The translations under genes and the position numbers were made by a program. A DNA stretch of 64,000 nucleotides from Anaerotignum sp. (GTDB taxonomy: Bacteria; Bacillota; Clostridia; Lachnospirales; Anaerotignaceae), in the NCBI GenBank assembly GCA_020024265.1, contig JAHHTW010000001.1, forward strand, positions 62,001 to 126,000, given 5' to 3'. How positions within the stretch are numbered: the first letter of the stretch is position 1; each line of letters starts with the position of its first letter. Shown here piece by piece: positions 36,649 through 44,719 of the stretch. The notes beneath the pieces were generated by a model. The model saw only the letters and a list, made by a program, of their open reading frames with translations, did no database searches and was not told where the DNA came from.

Positions 36649-37149
36649 TTATTCTGCCGCTGCTTCGCCATCCTTCTTTGCAATCTGATCGATAACACGT
36701 GCGAAAGAAGACATAGGGGATTTGAAGCTGCCCAACAGTTTGGAGAGCAGTACATCTCTGGAAGGGATGTCAGCGATTGCTTTCATGCCGTTTGCATCGT
36801 AAAGAACGCCTTCTACCACACCAGCCTTAAATTCCAAAGTTTTGATATCACCTGCTACCTTGTTGATGATGCTTGCACCTGCTGTTGCATCGTCATAAGA
36901 GAAAGCAAATGTGCTGGGGCCTGCCAGATATTCATCCAAACCTTCAAACTGTGTGCCCTGGATTGCAAAGTGTACCATTGTGTTTTTGTATACTTTATAA
37001 TCAACGCCGGCTTCTCTGAGCTGTTTTCTCAGATTGGTATCCTGTTCTACCGTCAGACCTCTTGCGTCTACGATGACAACGGAAGCGGCTCTATCCAGCT
37101 TTTCTTTGATTTCGTTTACTACGACCTGTTTCTGTTCAATTTTTGCCAT
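36649..37149 (-). CDS. rplJ: Ribosomal protein L10
   Basis: Stalk base protein of 166 residues that carries L7/L12 dimers. Recognised from QKQVVVNEIKEKLDRAASVV, DARGLTVEQ, LRKQLREAGVDYKVYKNTM and AFARVIDQIAKK-like C-terminal helix. AAGGAGGTG lies before the ATG. The preceding leader has the L10 autoregulatory structure. Confidence 0.98.
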   Translation of the reverse strand: MAKIEQKQVVVNEIKEKLDRAASVVIVDARGLTVEQDTNLRKQLREAGVDYKVYKNTMVHFAIQGTQFEGLDEYLAGPSTFAFSYDDATAGASIINKVAGDIKTLEFKAGVVEGVLYDANGMKAIADIPSRDVLLSKLLGSFKSPMSSFARVIDQIAKKDGEAAAE

Positions 37150-37189
37150 GTTTACACCTCCTTGATTTTTTTACACGATTATGAAAAAA

Positions 37190-37312
37190 AGCCTCTTTGC
37201 GTGTAGACAAAGAGGCTCTGTTTGCTCATATTATGCAGTACTTCCCTCGGCAGGATTTATACCAAAAGAAGGTACCTGCTGTCTACGGCAATATTCATTT
37301 TTTCAACTCATT
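37190..37312 (-). promoter_or_regulatory. L10 leader with attenuator
   Basis: The minus-strand leader contains CCGTAGACAGCAGGT and AAATCCTGCCGAGG, the conserved paired segments of the ribosomal L10 leader. An AGCCTCTTTG/CAAAGAGGCT terminator with seven T (37190-37217) follows, ahead of rplJ. L10(L12)4 binding to the leader is known to repress rplJL; here the terminator suggests transcription attenuation. Confidence 0.85.
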
Positions 37313-37313
37313 T

Positions 37314-37342
37314 AGTTTATAACAAAAATGAGTATTTGTCAA
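37314..37342 (-). promoter_or_regulatory. Promoter for rplJ-rplL
   Basis: TTGACA and TAAACT are 17 bases apart on the minus strand, starting just after the rplA stop and placing the transcript start at the beginning of the L10 leader. Confidence 0.75.
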
Positions 37343-37357
37343 TAACCTTTTGACAGA

Positions 37358-38053
37358 TTATTCAGAAATTTTTGCAGCGTTTACTTTTACGCCAGGACCC
37401 ATTGTGCTTGTCAAAACAACGCTCTTGAGATACTGACCCTTTGCTGCGCTGGGTTTTGCCTTTATAATTGCACTCATCAGTGTCTGGAAGTTTTCTGTCA
37501 ACTTCTCGGAACCAAAGGATACCTTACCTACGGGAACATGGATGATGTTTGTTTTGTCCAGACGATATTCGATTTTACCTGCTTTGATATCATTGATTGC
37601 TTTTGTTACGTCCATGGTTACTGTACCAGCCTTGGGGTTAGGCATCAAGCCTTTGGGGCCCAGTACACGACCCAGACGTCCAACAACGCCCATCATATCC
37701 GGTGTTGCTACAGCAACGTCAAAACCGAACCAGTTTTCATTCTGAATCTTGGGAATCAAATCCTCTGCTCCTACGAAATCCGCACCAGCTGCCAAAGCTT
37801 CTTCAGCCTTGTCGCCTTTTGCGAATACCAATACGCGAACTGTTTTACCTGTACCGTGGGGAAGAACAACTGCACCACGAACCTGCTGATCAGCATGTCT
37901 GCTGTCAACGCCCAAACGAATGTGTGCTTCTACTGTTGCATCAAAATTTGTGGTAGATGTTTTCTGCACCAGATCAATTGCTTCTTGTGTATCATAGAAA
38001 ACTGCTCTGTCTACCAGCTTCGCAGCCTCGATATATTTTTTTCCTCTTTTCAC
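37358..38053 (-). CDS. rplA: Ribosomal protein L1
   Basis: L1 stalk protein of 231 residues that helps release deacylated tRNA. Blocks: [70 protein letters not shown] and [16 protein letters not shown]. The start codon is GTG, with AAGGAGGT 7 bases upstream. It is the third gene of nusG-rplK-rplA. Confidence 0.98.
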   Translation of the reverse strand: MKRGKKYIEAAKLVDRAVFYDTQEAIDLVQKTSTTNFDATVEAHIRLGVDSRHADQQVRGAVVLPHGTGKTVRVLVFAKGDKAEEALAAGADFVGAEDLIPKIQNENWFGFDVAVATPDMMGVVGRLGRVLGPKGLMPNPKAGTVTMDVTKAINDIKAGKIEYRLDKTNIIHVPVGKVSFGSEKLTENFQTLMSAIIKAKPSAAKGQYLKSVVLTSTMGPGVKVNAAKISE

Positions 38054-38123
38054 TTTCGTGACCTCCTTATGTGGTATTATCGGGAGAATTCCCTCCCACT
38101 ATACCGGCATTGCTGCCGTCCGA

Positions 38124-38549
38124 TTATTCTTCTACAACGATACCCATGCTTCTTGCTGTACCGCAAATCATTCTGTAAGCAGCATCCAGATCCGCTGCAT
38201 TCAGATCAGGCATTTTTGTTTCTGCAATCTTCATTGCTTCTGCCTTTGCGATTTTTGCTACTTTTGTTTTGTTTGGTACAGCAGAACCAGATTCGATACC
38301 CGCTGCTTTTTTCAGCAGAACTGCTGCGGGGGGTGTCTTTGTAATAAAGCTAAAGCTTCTATCCTGATATACTGTAATAACAACAGGGATAATCATACCT
38401 GCCTGAGAAGCTGTTTTTTCATTGAATTCTTTGCAGAAACCCATGATGTTTACACCATGCTGACCCAGTGCAGGACCAACAGGGGGTGCAGGTGTTGCCT
38501 TTGCTGCGGGAATCTGTAATTTGATATAACCTGTTACTTTCTTTGCCAT
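38124..38549 (-). CDS. rplK: Ribosomal protein L11
   Basis: GTPase-centre protein of 141 residues. The proline-rich [29 protein letters not shown] segment and the C-terminal GTARSMGI are diagnostic. ATG at 38549 has GGAGGTG 6 bases upstream. Confidence 0.98.
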   Translation of the reverse strand: MAKKVTGYIKLQIPAAKATPAPPVGPALGQHGVNIMGFCKEFNEKTASQAGMIIPVVITVYQDRSFSFITKTPPAAVLLKKAAGIESGSAVPNKTKVAKIAKAEAMKIAETKMPDLNAADLDAAYRMICGTARSMGIVVEE

Positions 38550-38627
38550 GATTGGCACCTCCTATAAATGTGGTAATTAGCGGGGATTTTCCCTCCCACC
38601 GGCGGTTTTGCCGCCTTTTGTCAACTG

Positions 38628-39185
38628 TTACATTTTGCGAATCTGAGCGAAATCAAGTGTTACCGGTGTTTCTCTGCCGTTAAAAGAGGATACCATTACA
38701 ACAACCTCTTTCTTTTTGGTGTTGATCTCCTGTATGGTACCCACAAATTCTGCAAAGGGTCCACCTACAATGCTAACCATATCACCGACTTCAACATCGA
38801 TATGCTCGATTTCTCTGCCGATGCCCATGGCATAGACCTCATCATCTGTCAAAGGTACCGGTTTGGAGCCGGGGCCAACAAAGCTTGTTACCCCTCTGGT
38901 ATTTCTGACAATGTACCATGTTTCATCTGTCATGATCATATGCAGCAATACATAACCGGGAAATATCTTGCGCTGTACGTCCTTTTTCTGTCCGTCCTTT
39001 ATTTCCACAACATTTTCCAAGGGTACGCTGACCTCTTTGATCAGATGCTGCATCCCTCTGTTTGCTACGGTTTTTTCGATATTCGCTTTTACCTTGTTTT
39101 CATAACCGGAATAGGTATGCACAACGTACCACTTGAAATCGGCAGATGTGTTCATTTCTTCCTGCTTGTTGATTTCTTCAGACAT
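38628..39185 (-). CDS. nusG: Transcription termination/antitermination protein NusG
   Basis: Protein of 185 residues that binds RNA polymerase and modulates pausing and Rho-dependent events. The NGN domain starts at KWYVVHTYSGYENKVKANIE and the KOW domain has GDMVSIVGGPFAEFVGTIQEI. A hairpin (GGCGG/CCGCC) lies in the gap to rplK. AAAAGGATGG precedes the ATG. Confidence 0.98.
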   Translation of the reverse strand: MSEEINKQEEMNTSADFKWYVVHTYSGYENKVKANIEKTVANRGMQHLIKEVSVPLENVVEIKDGQKKDVQRKIFPGYVLLHMIMTDETWYIVRNTRGVTSFVGPGSKPVPLTDDEVYAMGIGREIEHIDVEVGDMVSIVGGPFAEFVGTIQEINTKKKEVVVMVSSFNGRETPVTLDFAQIRKM

Positions 39186-39208
39186 ACAACCATCCTTTTC
39201 TTTTAGTA

Positions 39209-39490
39209 TTAACCGATCAGACTGATCAGTGCGTCATAACCTGCGGAAAATACGAAATCCATACAAGTAATGATAACGCCCACGATCAAGGATGTTACGA
39301 TAACCGTCACCGTGCTTTTTCCTACTTCGGCACGGCTGGGCCATACGATTTTCTTAAATTCAGCCTTGTAATCTGCAAAGCTGTTTTTTTCGCTGTTTTC
39401 CGTTTTTTTCACCTGCTTGGGTGTTTGCACAGCTTTTTTTACTTCCTTCGTTTCATTCGGGCTTGTTATGTGCTTTTTTTCTTCCAACAC
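39209..39490 (-). CDS. secE: Preprotein translocase subunit SecE
   Basis: Small translocon subunit of 93 residues with a single C-terminal membrane helix (VTVIVTSLIVGVIITCMDFV) after the conserved amphipathic motif EFKKIVWPSRAEV. The N-terminal 40 residues are a Lys/Glu-rich extension. The start is GTG at 39488-39490, with AAAGGAA 7 bases upstream. Confidence 0.95.
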   Translation of the reverse strand: MLEEKKHITSPNETKEVKKAVQTPKQVKKTENSEKNSFADYKAEFKKIVWPSRAEVGKSTVTVIVTSLIVGVIITCMDFVFSAGYDALISLIG

Positions 39491-39522
39491 GTTTCACTTC
39501 CTTTGCGGGGAGTTGCCACACC

Positions 39523-39672
39523 TTACTTTGTTTCTTTGTGCAGTGTGTGGGCTTTACAGAATTTGCAATACTTTTTAATTTCCATTCTGTCAGGCATAAC
39601 TTTCTTGTCCTTAGTGGTACTGTAGTTTCTCTGTTTGCACTCTGTGCAAGCTAAGGTAATCCTTGTTCTCAA
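39523..39672 (-). CDS. rpmG: Ribosomal protein L33 (zinc-binding form)
   Basis: A 49-residue protein beginning [20 protein letters not shown], with zinc ligands Cys9, Cys12, Cys36 and Cys39, so it is the C+ form. The start is TTG at 39670-39672, with GGAGGTG 6 bases upstream. It is first in rpmG-secE-nusG, the usual order. No tRNA-Trp lies in the 32-base gap to secE. Confidence 0.95.
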   Translation of the reverse strand: MRTRITLACTECKQRNYSTTKDKKVMPDRMEIKKYCKFCKAHTLHKETK

Positions 39673-39742
39673 GATGTTCACCTCCATAACTGTAATATTT
39701 TGTTTTCTGCATAAAAAAAAAGACCTGCGCCTTTCGCATATA

Positions 39743-39772
39743 ATAATACCACAGATCTTTTCTTTTTGTCAA
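39743..39772 (-). promoter_or_regulatory. Promoter for rpmG-secE-nusG
   Basis: Consensus TTGACA and TATTAT with an 18-base spacer and an extended TGG on the minus strand, about 70 bases before rpmG. A 7-bp AGATCTG/CAGGTCT stem followed by T9 overlaps this region and may also end the TSCPD transcript. Confidence 0.7.
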
Positions 39773-39844
39773 CATAAAATTTCAAAAAACGCTGATTTTT
39801 CAACATTCTGTCGTTTTACAAAATACGGCAGTCTTTACAATGTA

Positions 39845-40099
39845 TCAGGTATTGGACTGCATACATTGCTGCAATGCGGTTGCCAGTTGATCGGGACAGC
39901 TTGTCTTTTTCGTACCGCAGGTAATACCACGCAGTCTTTGCATGGCATCCTCTACCGCCATACCTTCCGCAAGGGCAGACAAGCCCTTCAAATTCCCGTC
40001 ACAGCCACCCATGAACTGTATATTTTTTACTTTGCCGTCTTCGATATCAAAAGCCAAGCTACGGGAACAAACGCCCTTTGGCTGATAAGAAAAGTGCAT
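39845..40099 (-). CDS. TSCPD domain protein
   Basis: Protein of 84 residues of the short TSCPD family, named for the KTSCPDQLA motif seen here near the C-terminus. It resembles the last domain of some B12-dependent ribonucleotide reductases. Conserved cysteines: GVCSRS, GGCDGN, ITCGTKKTSCPD and a final QQCM. GGGGGAGG lies before the ATG. The stand-alone protein has no known activity; metal or Fe-S binding is plausible. Confidence 0.88.
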   Translation of the reverse strand: MHFSYQPKGVCSRSLAFDIEDGKVKNIQFMGGCDGNLKGLSALAEGMAVEDAMQRLRGITCGTKKTSCPDQLATALQQCMQSNT

Positions 40100-40187
40100 T
40101 TCCTTTCCTCCCCCTCTCTTTGATTTCTATATAACGCAACACAGAATATCACATCTTTGTGGAAAAAGCAAGCCACAGAAAACGCTG

Positions 40188-41024
40188 TCATTTTCTGATT
40201 TTTCCGTATATATATGTTAGCAAAAACAATACTGCCGCAGTCAATACCATGGTAGCGCCTGCTGAAGTATTCTGATAATAGGAAACAATCAATCCCGTTA
40301 CGGAAGAAAAGAGTGCCAATACCGTAGTCATCCAATGATAGCTTCTTGCGCTGTGTGTTATATTACGTGCCGAAGCTGCCGGCAAAATCAAAAGTGAATT
40401 GATCATCAATACACCAATGGCACGAATGGATACCATCACTGCTACAGCCACCATGACAACAAAAACATTTTCCAAAAGCACCACACGTACACCTCGGCTG
40501 GCTGCCAGAGAACGATTGATGCTCAAAAGCAAAAGCGGATTGTACAAAAACACCCAAAGCACATACACACCAATCAAAACAGCCAGAAGCAAAGCCAAAT
40601 CCTGACTGCCGACCGTTAAAATATCCCCTACCAAATAAGAAGAATACTTTGCAAATCCACCGTTGCCAGCCAAAATCACAATCCCCAGCGCCATTGCGCA
40701 GGAGGAAAACACGCTGATGATGGTATCTGCCGATGCCATATTTGCAGCTTTCACCTTTGTAATAACCAAGCTCAAAAAAATACCAAATGCCAGCATGGAC
40801 AGCAATGGACGATCCATCCCCAAAAGCACGCCAATCCCGATACCGGTAAATGCACTATGTCCCAATGCATCTGAAAAAAATGCCATTTTATTATTCACAG
40901 CCATGGTACCCAGAAGCGCAAATAGCGGAGCAATGAGCAATGCTGCCAAAAAAGCATTTTTCATAAAATCATAGGAAAACATAGAAAACGGCATCATTTC
41001 CAGAAAATCATATATCACTTGCAT
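40188..41024 (-). CDS. znuB: Zinc/manganese ABC transporter permease
   Basis: ABC-3 family membrane permease of 278 residues with about eight hydrophobic helices (LIAPLFALLGTMAVNNKMAFF, FLYNPLLLLSINRSLAASRG). Motifs SDALGHSAFTGIGIGVLLG and VSIRAIGVLMINSLLILPAA are typical. The start overlaps the end of the ATPase gene by 10 bases. It is last of znuA-znuC-znuB. Confidence 0.92.
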   Translation of the reverse strand: MQVIYDFLEMMPFSMFSYDFMKNAFLAALLIAPLFALLGTMAVNNKMAFFSDALGHSAFTGIGIGVLLGMDRPLLSMLAFGIFLSLVITKVKAANMASADTIISVFSSCAMALGIVILAGNGGFAKYSSYLVGDILTVGSQDLALLLAVLIGVYVLWVFLYNPLLLLSINRSLAASRGVRVVLLENVFVVMVAVAVMVSIRAIGVLMINSLLILPAASARNITHSARSYHWMTTVLALFSSVTGLIVSYYQNTSAGATMVLTAAVLFLLTYIYGKIRK

Positions 41025-41773
41025 GACGCTGCCTCCTCTGCCTCCAAATAACCAAACACCGAACGAAATGCCGGTGTTTGGTAGACTGCCTCCGCATCTC
41101 CCTGCGCAGCCACCGTTTTATCCAGCAAAACCACACGGTCGGCATAGCGTCGAATCAAACTCAAATCATGTGAAACCAGCAAAATCGCCATATGATAACG
41201 ATCTCTGAGTTGTGTCACACGTTTATAGAACAAATCCAGACCTGCCATATCTACTCCGGATACCGGCTCATCCAAAATCAGCAAATCGGGCACAGGATTG
41301 GTTGCCAATGCCAGCAAAACACGCTGCAACTCACCGCCACTGAGCGCACCCAATTTACGCTCTGCCAGATAGGCACAGTTCATTTCATCCAAAATACGAT
41401 GGATTTCCATTTTTTCTTTCTGTTTCAGCTTCCACCATACCGGCATTTTCCCTCTTGCAGCCGCCATAAAATCTGCTACACAAACCGGTGCGGAGCGGTC
41501 AAAATCCATCTGTTGCGGAACATATCCGATTTTCGGCTTTGCAATGGGGTCTCCGTGATGGTCTTGGTATCGAATGGTTCCTGTATACTGTCTTTCGCCC
41601 AAAATTGCTTTGAGTAATGTTGTTTTCCCTGCGCCGTTTTTCCCAATCAACGCTGTCAATTCACCACAATGTAATTGCAAATTGACATGCTCCAATATGG
41701 TATCACCACCACTTACAACCTGTATATCGGATAAAGTCACACTGCACAATCCACAGCTGTTGTGTATCTGCAT
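41015..41773 (-). CDS. znuC: Zinc/manganese ABC transporter ATPase
   Basis: ATPase of 252 residues with Walker A GKNGAGKTT, Q loop GYVPQQMDFD, signature LSGGELQRVLLALA, Walker B LLILDEPVSGVD and H loop LLVSHDLSLI. The N-terminus has two Cys in HNSCGLCSVTLSD. GAGGGG lies before the ATG. It lies 31 bases after znuA and overlaps znuB. Confidence 0.93.
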   Translation of the reverse strand: MQIHNSCGLCSVTLSDIQVVSGGDTILEHVNLQLHCGELTALIGKNGAGKTTLLKAILGERQYTGTIRYQDHHGDPIAKPKIGYVPQQMDFDRSAPVCVADFMAAARGKMPVWWKLKQKEKMEIHRILDEMNCAYLAERKLGALSGGELQRVLLALATNPVPDLLILDEPVSGVDMAGLDLFYKRVTQLRDRYHMAILLVSHDLSLIRRYADRVVLLDKTVAAQGDAEAVYQTPAFRSVFGYLEAEEAASCK

Positions 41774-41804
41774 CCACTGCCCCTCTTTCTTTTCTTACCT
41801 GCTT

Positions 41805-42752
41805 TTATGATACTGCGTCTATCAGAATCTGCACATTCCTTTCCATACCCAAACGATATGCATCTTTGTTCGTTTCACCACTGGTCAAGGGATCCATAAC
41901 CAATACCGTTGCACCACATTCTGCTGCCAACGTATCCGCATATTTTTTCCCCGCATCATCTGCTGTCAGCAAAAGCCGAATGGAATCTTCTCTTATATCT
42001 TCGGAAATCTCTGCCATTTCTTTTGCGGAAGGTTCTTGATATTCGTCTACATAAACGCCTGTTTCTACATCCATATTGCAAATCTCTGCCAAATAAGCAA
42101 AACCTTCATGGAATGCTGCCACCTTCTGTTGGGGCTGCTTTTGAAGGGACTGTATGCTCTGCATCACACCATCAAGACTCTGGATAAATGCTTCTGTGTT
42201 TTTGGCATATGCTGCTGCATTTGCCGGATCGTTTTGAGAAAGTGCATCACAGATATTCTGTGCCTGTATGATGGCATTGCTTGGATTTAACCAAACATGG
42301 GGATTGGGTGCATCCTCTATATGTCCATGATCGTCCTCCGCTTCCATCATGCTGGTATTTTGGGAGGTATCCTCAATATACAAATCCGGGTAATTGCCTG
42401 TCACATCTCCCAGAAATCCTTCCATACCAAGCCCATTGATCAAAAAGACATCTGCACCTTCCAATGTTTTCATATCTTCGGTTGTCAGTTCATAATCATG
42501 CAGACAACCGGTTTGCGGCTGTGTCATATTGACAACATGGACACCCTCTACACCATCTGTCACATTGAGCGCCAAAACATAGATCGGATAAAAGCTTGTG
42601 ACAACCTGTAAGTCCTTTGCCATATCCTGCTGTGTATCTTGTGCTGTTTCCAAAGCAGCCTGCGTATCTGTTGTCTGTTTCTTCTGTCCACATGCGGTAA
42701 ATAAAGATATACTCAATACGGAAATCAAACATAAAGCAATGATTTTTTTCAT
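41805..42752 (-). CDS. znuA: Zinc-binding lipoprotein ZnuA (cluster A-I)
   Basis: Metal receptor of 315 residues with lipobox FTAC (Cys21). Metal ligands typical of cluster A-I proteins are seen: His in GCLHDYELT, His in APNPHVWLNP, His in AAFHEGFAYL, and an acidic residue near MDPLTSG. The short His/Asp loop EDDHGHIED suggests zinc rather than manganese. ATG at 42750-42752 has AAGGAAG upstream. Confidence 0.92.
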   Translation of the reverse strand: MKKIIALCLISVLSISLFTACGQKKQTTDTQAALETAQDTQQDMAKDLQVVTSFYPIYVLALNVTDGVEGVHVVNMTQPQTGCLHDYELTTEDMKTLEGADVFLINGLGMEGFLGDVTGNYPDLYIEDTSQNTSMMEAEDDHGHIEDAPNPHVWLNPSNAIIQAQNICDALSQNDPANAAAYAKNTEAFIQSLDGVMQSIQSLQKQPQQKVAAFHEGFAYLAEICNMDVETGVYVDEYQEPSAKEMAEISEDIREDSIRLLLTADDAGKKYADTLAAECGATVLVMDPLTSGETNKDAYRLGMERNVQILIDAVS

Positions 42753-42790
42753 ATCACATTTCTTCCTTTCTATTCTTTTTTGATTCATTT

Positions 42791-42832
42791 ATGATAGCAC
42801 GCTCTGAATGTAAATGCAATTCATTTGCAAAT
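42791..42832 (-). promoter_or_regulatory. znuA promoter with overlapping dyads (Zur-type operator candidate)
   Basis: Minus-strand TTGCAT (42814-42819) and TATCAT (42791-42796) are 17 bases apart. The -35 is embedded in dyads: a 10-bp palindrome ATTTGCAAAT (42823-42832) and AAATG-n5-CATTT (42812-42826). Placement fits a metal-responsive repressor, but the motif is not the Bacillus Zur consensus. Confidence 0.5.
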
Positions 42833-43143
42833 GATTTTATGCTGTTATATTATTCTTGTCAAGATATTTTTTGGTAAATATCAAAAACCATATTATTGTT
42901 ATATTTCCTGCTATATATGGGATTTTATACCATATTTTCTTCTCCGGAATTACGTTCTTTTTTGTTCTGTAACATACAAAAATATCATTCAAATATGCCT
43001 TTGTATTCATATATATACAAATATAAGTTCTATATCTTTCCTATCTACATAGATGGAATTCAGCAAAAGATAGCGATTTTGCAGTATTTTCATGACTACT
43101 TTGTTTATTTGATATTTTTTCTTGCAAAAAAATGAAATATTTC
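42833..43143. other. AT-rich gene-free stretch between znuA and ferredoxin
   Basis: About 310 bases between the divergent znuA and ferredoxin promoters. I find no coding potential on either strand (short frames lack ribosome sites) and no recognisable riboswitch. It is very rich in TAT/TTT steps. Confidence 0.6.
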
Positions 43144-43172
43144 TTGCATATTCTGAAACTTTGAGATAAAAT
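43144..43172 (+). promoter_or_regulatory. Promoter for the ferredoxin gene
   Basis: TTGCAT and TAAAAT are separated by 17 bases, 35 bases before the start codon. Confidence 0.7.
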
Positions 43173-43206
43173 AAGTTTGTAAATTGATGAAGGAGGTGTT
43201 TTTCCA

Positions 43207-43377
43207 ATGGCACATAAAATCGGTCCCGAATGTATCGGTTGCGGCGCTTGCGCTGGTGTTTGTCCTACAGGCTGCATCCATGACGCTGGTGGCGTTTACG
43301 AAATCACAGCTGCTGAATGTATCGACTGTGGTACTTGCGCAGGTGCTTGTCCTACAGGCGCAATCAAAGCAGAATAA
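43207..43377 (+). CDS. 2[4Fe-4S] ferredoxin
   Basis: Clostridial-type low-potential electron carrier of 56 residues. Two Cys motifs, CIGCGACAGVCP (Cys9, 12, 15, 19) and CIDCGTCAGACP (Cys38, 41, 44, 48), each give three ligands to one cluster and the fourth to the other; Cys23 is extra. GAAGGAGGTG lies 9 bases before the ATG. Codons look more GC-rich and uniform than the surroundings, as for a highly expressed gene. Monocistronic, with its own promoter and terminator. Likely partners are pyruvate:ferredoxin oxidoreductase and hydrogenase, not in the window. Confidence 0.96.
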   Translation: MAHKIGPECIGCGACAGVCPTGCIHDAGGVYEITAAECIDCGTCAGACPTGAIKAE

Positions 43378-43389
43378 TTTTCAAAACAA

Positions 43390-43416
43390 AAAAAGTGAGC
43401 AGCGCTCACTTTTTTT
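43390..43416. terminator. Bidirectional terminator after ferredoxin
   Basis: An AGTGAGC/GCTCACT stem with a 3-base loop, flanked by A7 and T7, lies between the ferredoxin gene and the convergent sigma-like gene. Confidence 0.9.
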
Positions 43417-43434
43417 ATTTTCTGACGATTTCAC

Positions 43435-43902
43435 CTATGATATTTTGCTTGCAATCAACTCTATGCTCTTTCCATCACGCTCCCAAGCATCACATAGTTT
43501 TTCCAATGCACGCTTGTACAATCGAAAACATTGGGAACGCCCAAAAGAAAAACGAAACTCTATCTGTGTCCAATTCAAGCGTTCCAAGCAACGCAGTAGA
43601 ATCAACTTTCTCTCGTCCTCCTCCAAAACATCCAAAAGCAGACGATGCACACGCCAAATTGCGGATTTATATTCCTCAATCTTTTGATAACATTCCTCCA
43701 TCTGCTCTCGGTAGCCCTCTCTCCTCTCGACAGTCATTGCTACAGAATCGCCACCCCTGCCACGATATGCATACATTGCAGAGGATGCGTAGCTATCATC
43801 CATTTTTTCTTGCAGACGATGTAAATGTGCCTCCTCCGCTGCCAGACATTTTTCCCAGCCCAAAATCCTACGCAGTGTATACTCCATTTCTTTTCTGTCC
43901 AT
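43435..43902 (-). CDS. Phage-like sigma/ArpU-type HTH protein
   Basis: Protein of 155 residues. The first 90 residues are a charged helical region; the C-terminus (LLRCLERLNWTQIEFRFSFG then RSQCFRLYKRALEKLCDAWE) looks like a sigma-70 region 4 or ArpU/RinA-type helix-turn-helix used by phages for late gene control. ATG at 43900-43902 follows GAGGA by 6 bases; an ATG eight codons upstream lacks a site. It is preceded by a 90-residue gene and nothing else phage-like is nearby, so it may be a domesticated or remnant regulator. No target is evident. Confidence 0.65.
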   Translation of the reverse strand: MDRKEMEYTLRRILGWEKCLAAEEAHLHRLQEKMDDSYASSAMYAYRGRGGDSVAMTVERREGYREQMEECYQKIEEYKSAIWRVHRLLLDVLEEDERKLILLRCLERLNWTQIEFRFSFGRSQCFRLYKRALEKLCDAWERDGKSIELIASKIS

Positions 43903-43933
43903 AGAAATCCTCAACTCCCTTTCCATATACTAC

Positions 43934-44206
43934 TTACTGTATGATTTTGATTCGTTCTTCCTCTAAGCCAAGCAACAACTCATAGAAAAAACATTCTTTG
44001 TAGTCTGCGTTTTCCCACTGCACCACAAAATGATAGGGCCACATATCTACCACCCTGCCCATTCTGCGGTCAATCGAACGGCTTTGCGGAATACCCGGTA
44101 ATCCTCTGACTACCTCATATAAAATTCTTCGCTCAGGTAGCAGCCCCATATGTTCCGCCTGTTGTTTTGTCATACGTTTTCTTTTCTCTCGTCTGTGTTG
44201 CATCAT
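43934..44206 (-). CDS. Hypothetical 90-residue basic protein
   Basis: I do not recognise the family. The N-terminus is very basic (HRREKRKRMTKQQAEHMGLL), followed by IPQSRSIDRRMGRVVDMWPY and a C-terminal half with FVVQWENADYKECFFYELLL and EEERIKII. GGGGGGA lies before the first ATG. It precedes the sigma-like gene by 31 bases on the same strand, and the two read as an operon. The basic tail suggests nucleic acid binding. The composition resembles small phage control proteins. Confidence 0.6.
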   Translation of the reverse strand: MMQHRREKRKRMTKQQAEHMGLLPERRILYEVVRGLPGIPQSRSIDRRMGRVVDMWPYHFVVQWENADYKECFFYELLLGLEEERIKIIQ

Positions 44207-44695
44207 ACATCCCCCCTATGTTTCTTTCATTCTTTTGTATATCACAAAACAAAGAACGTATTATCGCTTTTTTTATATCAATACGAACAATATTTTTTTT
44301 CGTATCATAAAACAAGCTGTTTTACAGCATTTTTTTGATTTCTCTTTTTCTTTTTTTATTTGAAAACAAGAGAACAACAGTTCTATCCAATATAAGGTAT
44401 CATTTTTTTCATAAGCTTTCTATGCACATTTCCCACAAGATTTTTTTATTATTTTGTAAAACATTCATATTTTTTTCTATATTTATCAACTTATTCTATT
44501 TTTTATGTATTTTTTTACAAAATATATCATGTCGTATGATGTTTTTATTGTTTTTCCATTTATTTTTCACAATTCAGCATCGCAAACATATGTACGTATT
44601 TTAATATAACAAATAAATATTCCAAAAAAGTCCCAAATAGTTGCATGCTACGCAAAATCATACTTTTTTTCTTTCCATTCTCATACATTGTATGG
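44207..44695. other. Very AT-rich gene-free stretch
   Basis: About 490 bases with many T6-T8 runs between divergent genes. Open frames here have no ribosome sites and translate to Phe/Ile/Leu-rich nonsense, so I call no gene. A small GCTGT/ACAGC hairpin followed by T7 (near 44319-44340) and a 13-bp palindrome CATACATTGTATG (44692-44704) just before the lipoprotein gene are the only structures seen. Confidence 0.6.
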
Positions 44696-44719
44696 TAAAC
44701 AAATCAAGGAGGGCTTTGA

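Noticed and set aside
44335..44604. 89-residue frame in the AT-rich region
   Set aside because: Phe/Leu/Ile-rich translation of T runs, no ribosome site, no homology pattern.
44641..44719. Sigma-E or sigma-G promoter for the GerS/YdcC-like gene
   Set aside because: CATACATT resembles a sigma-E -10, but the best upstream element sits at a spacing of about 17, longer than the usual 13-15.
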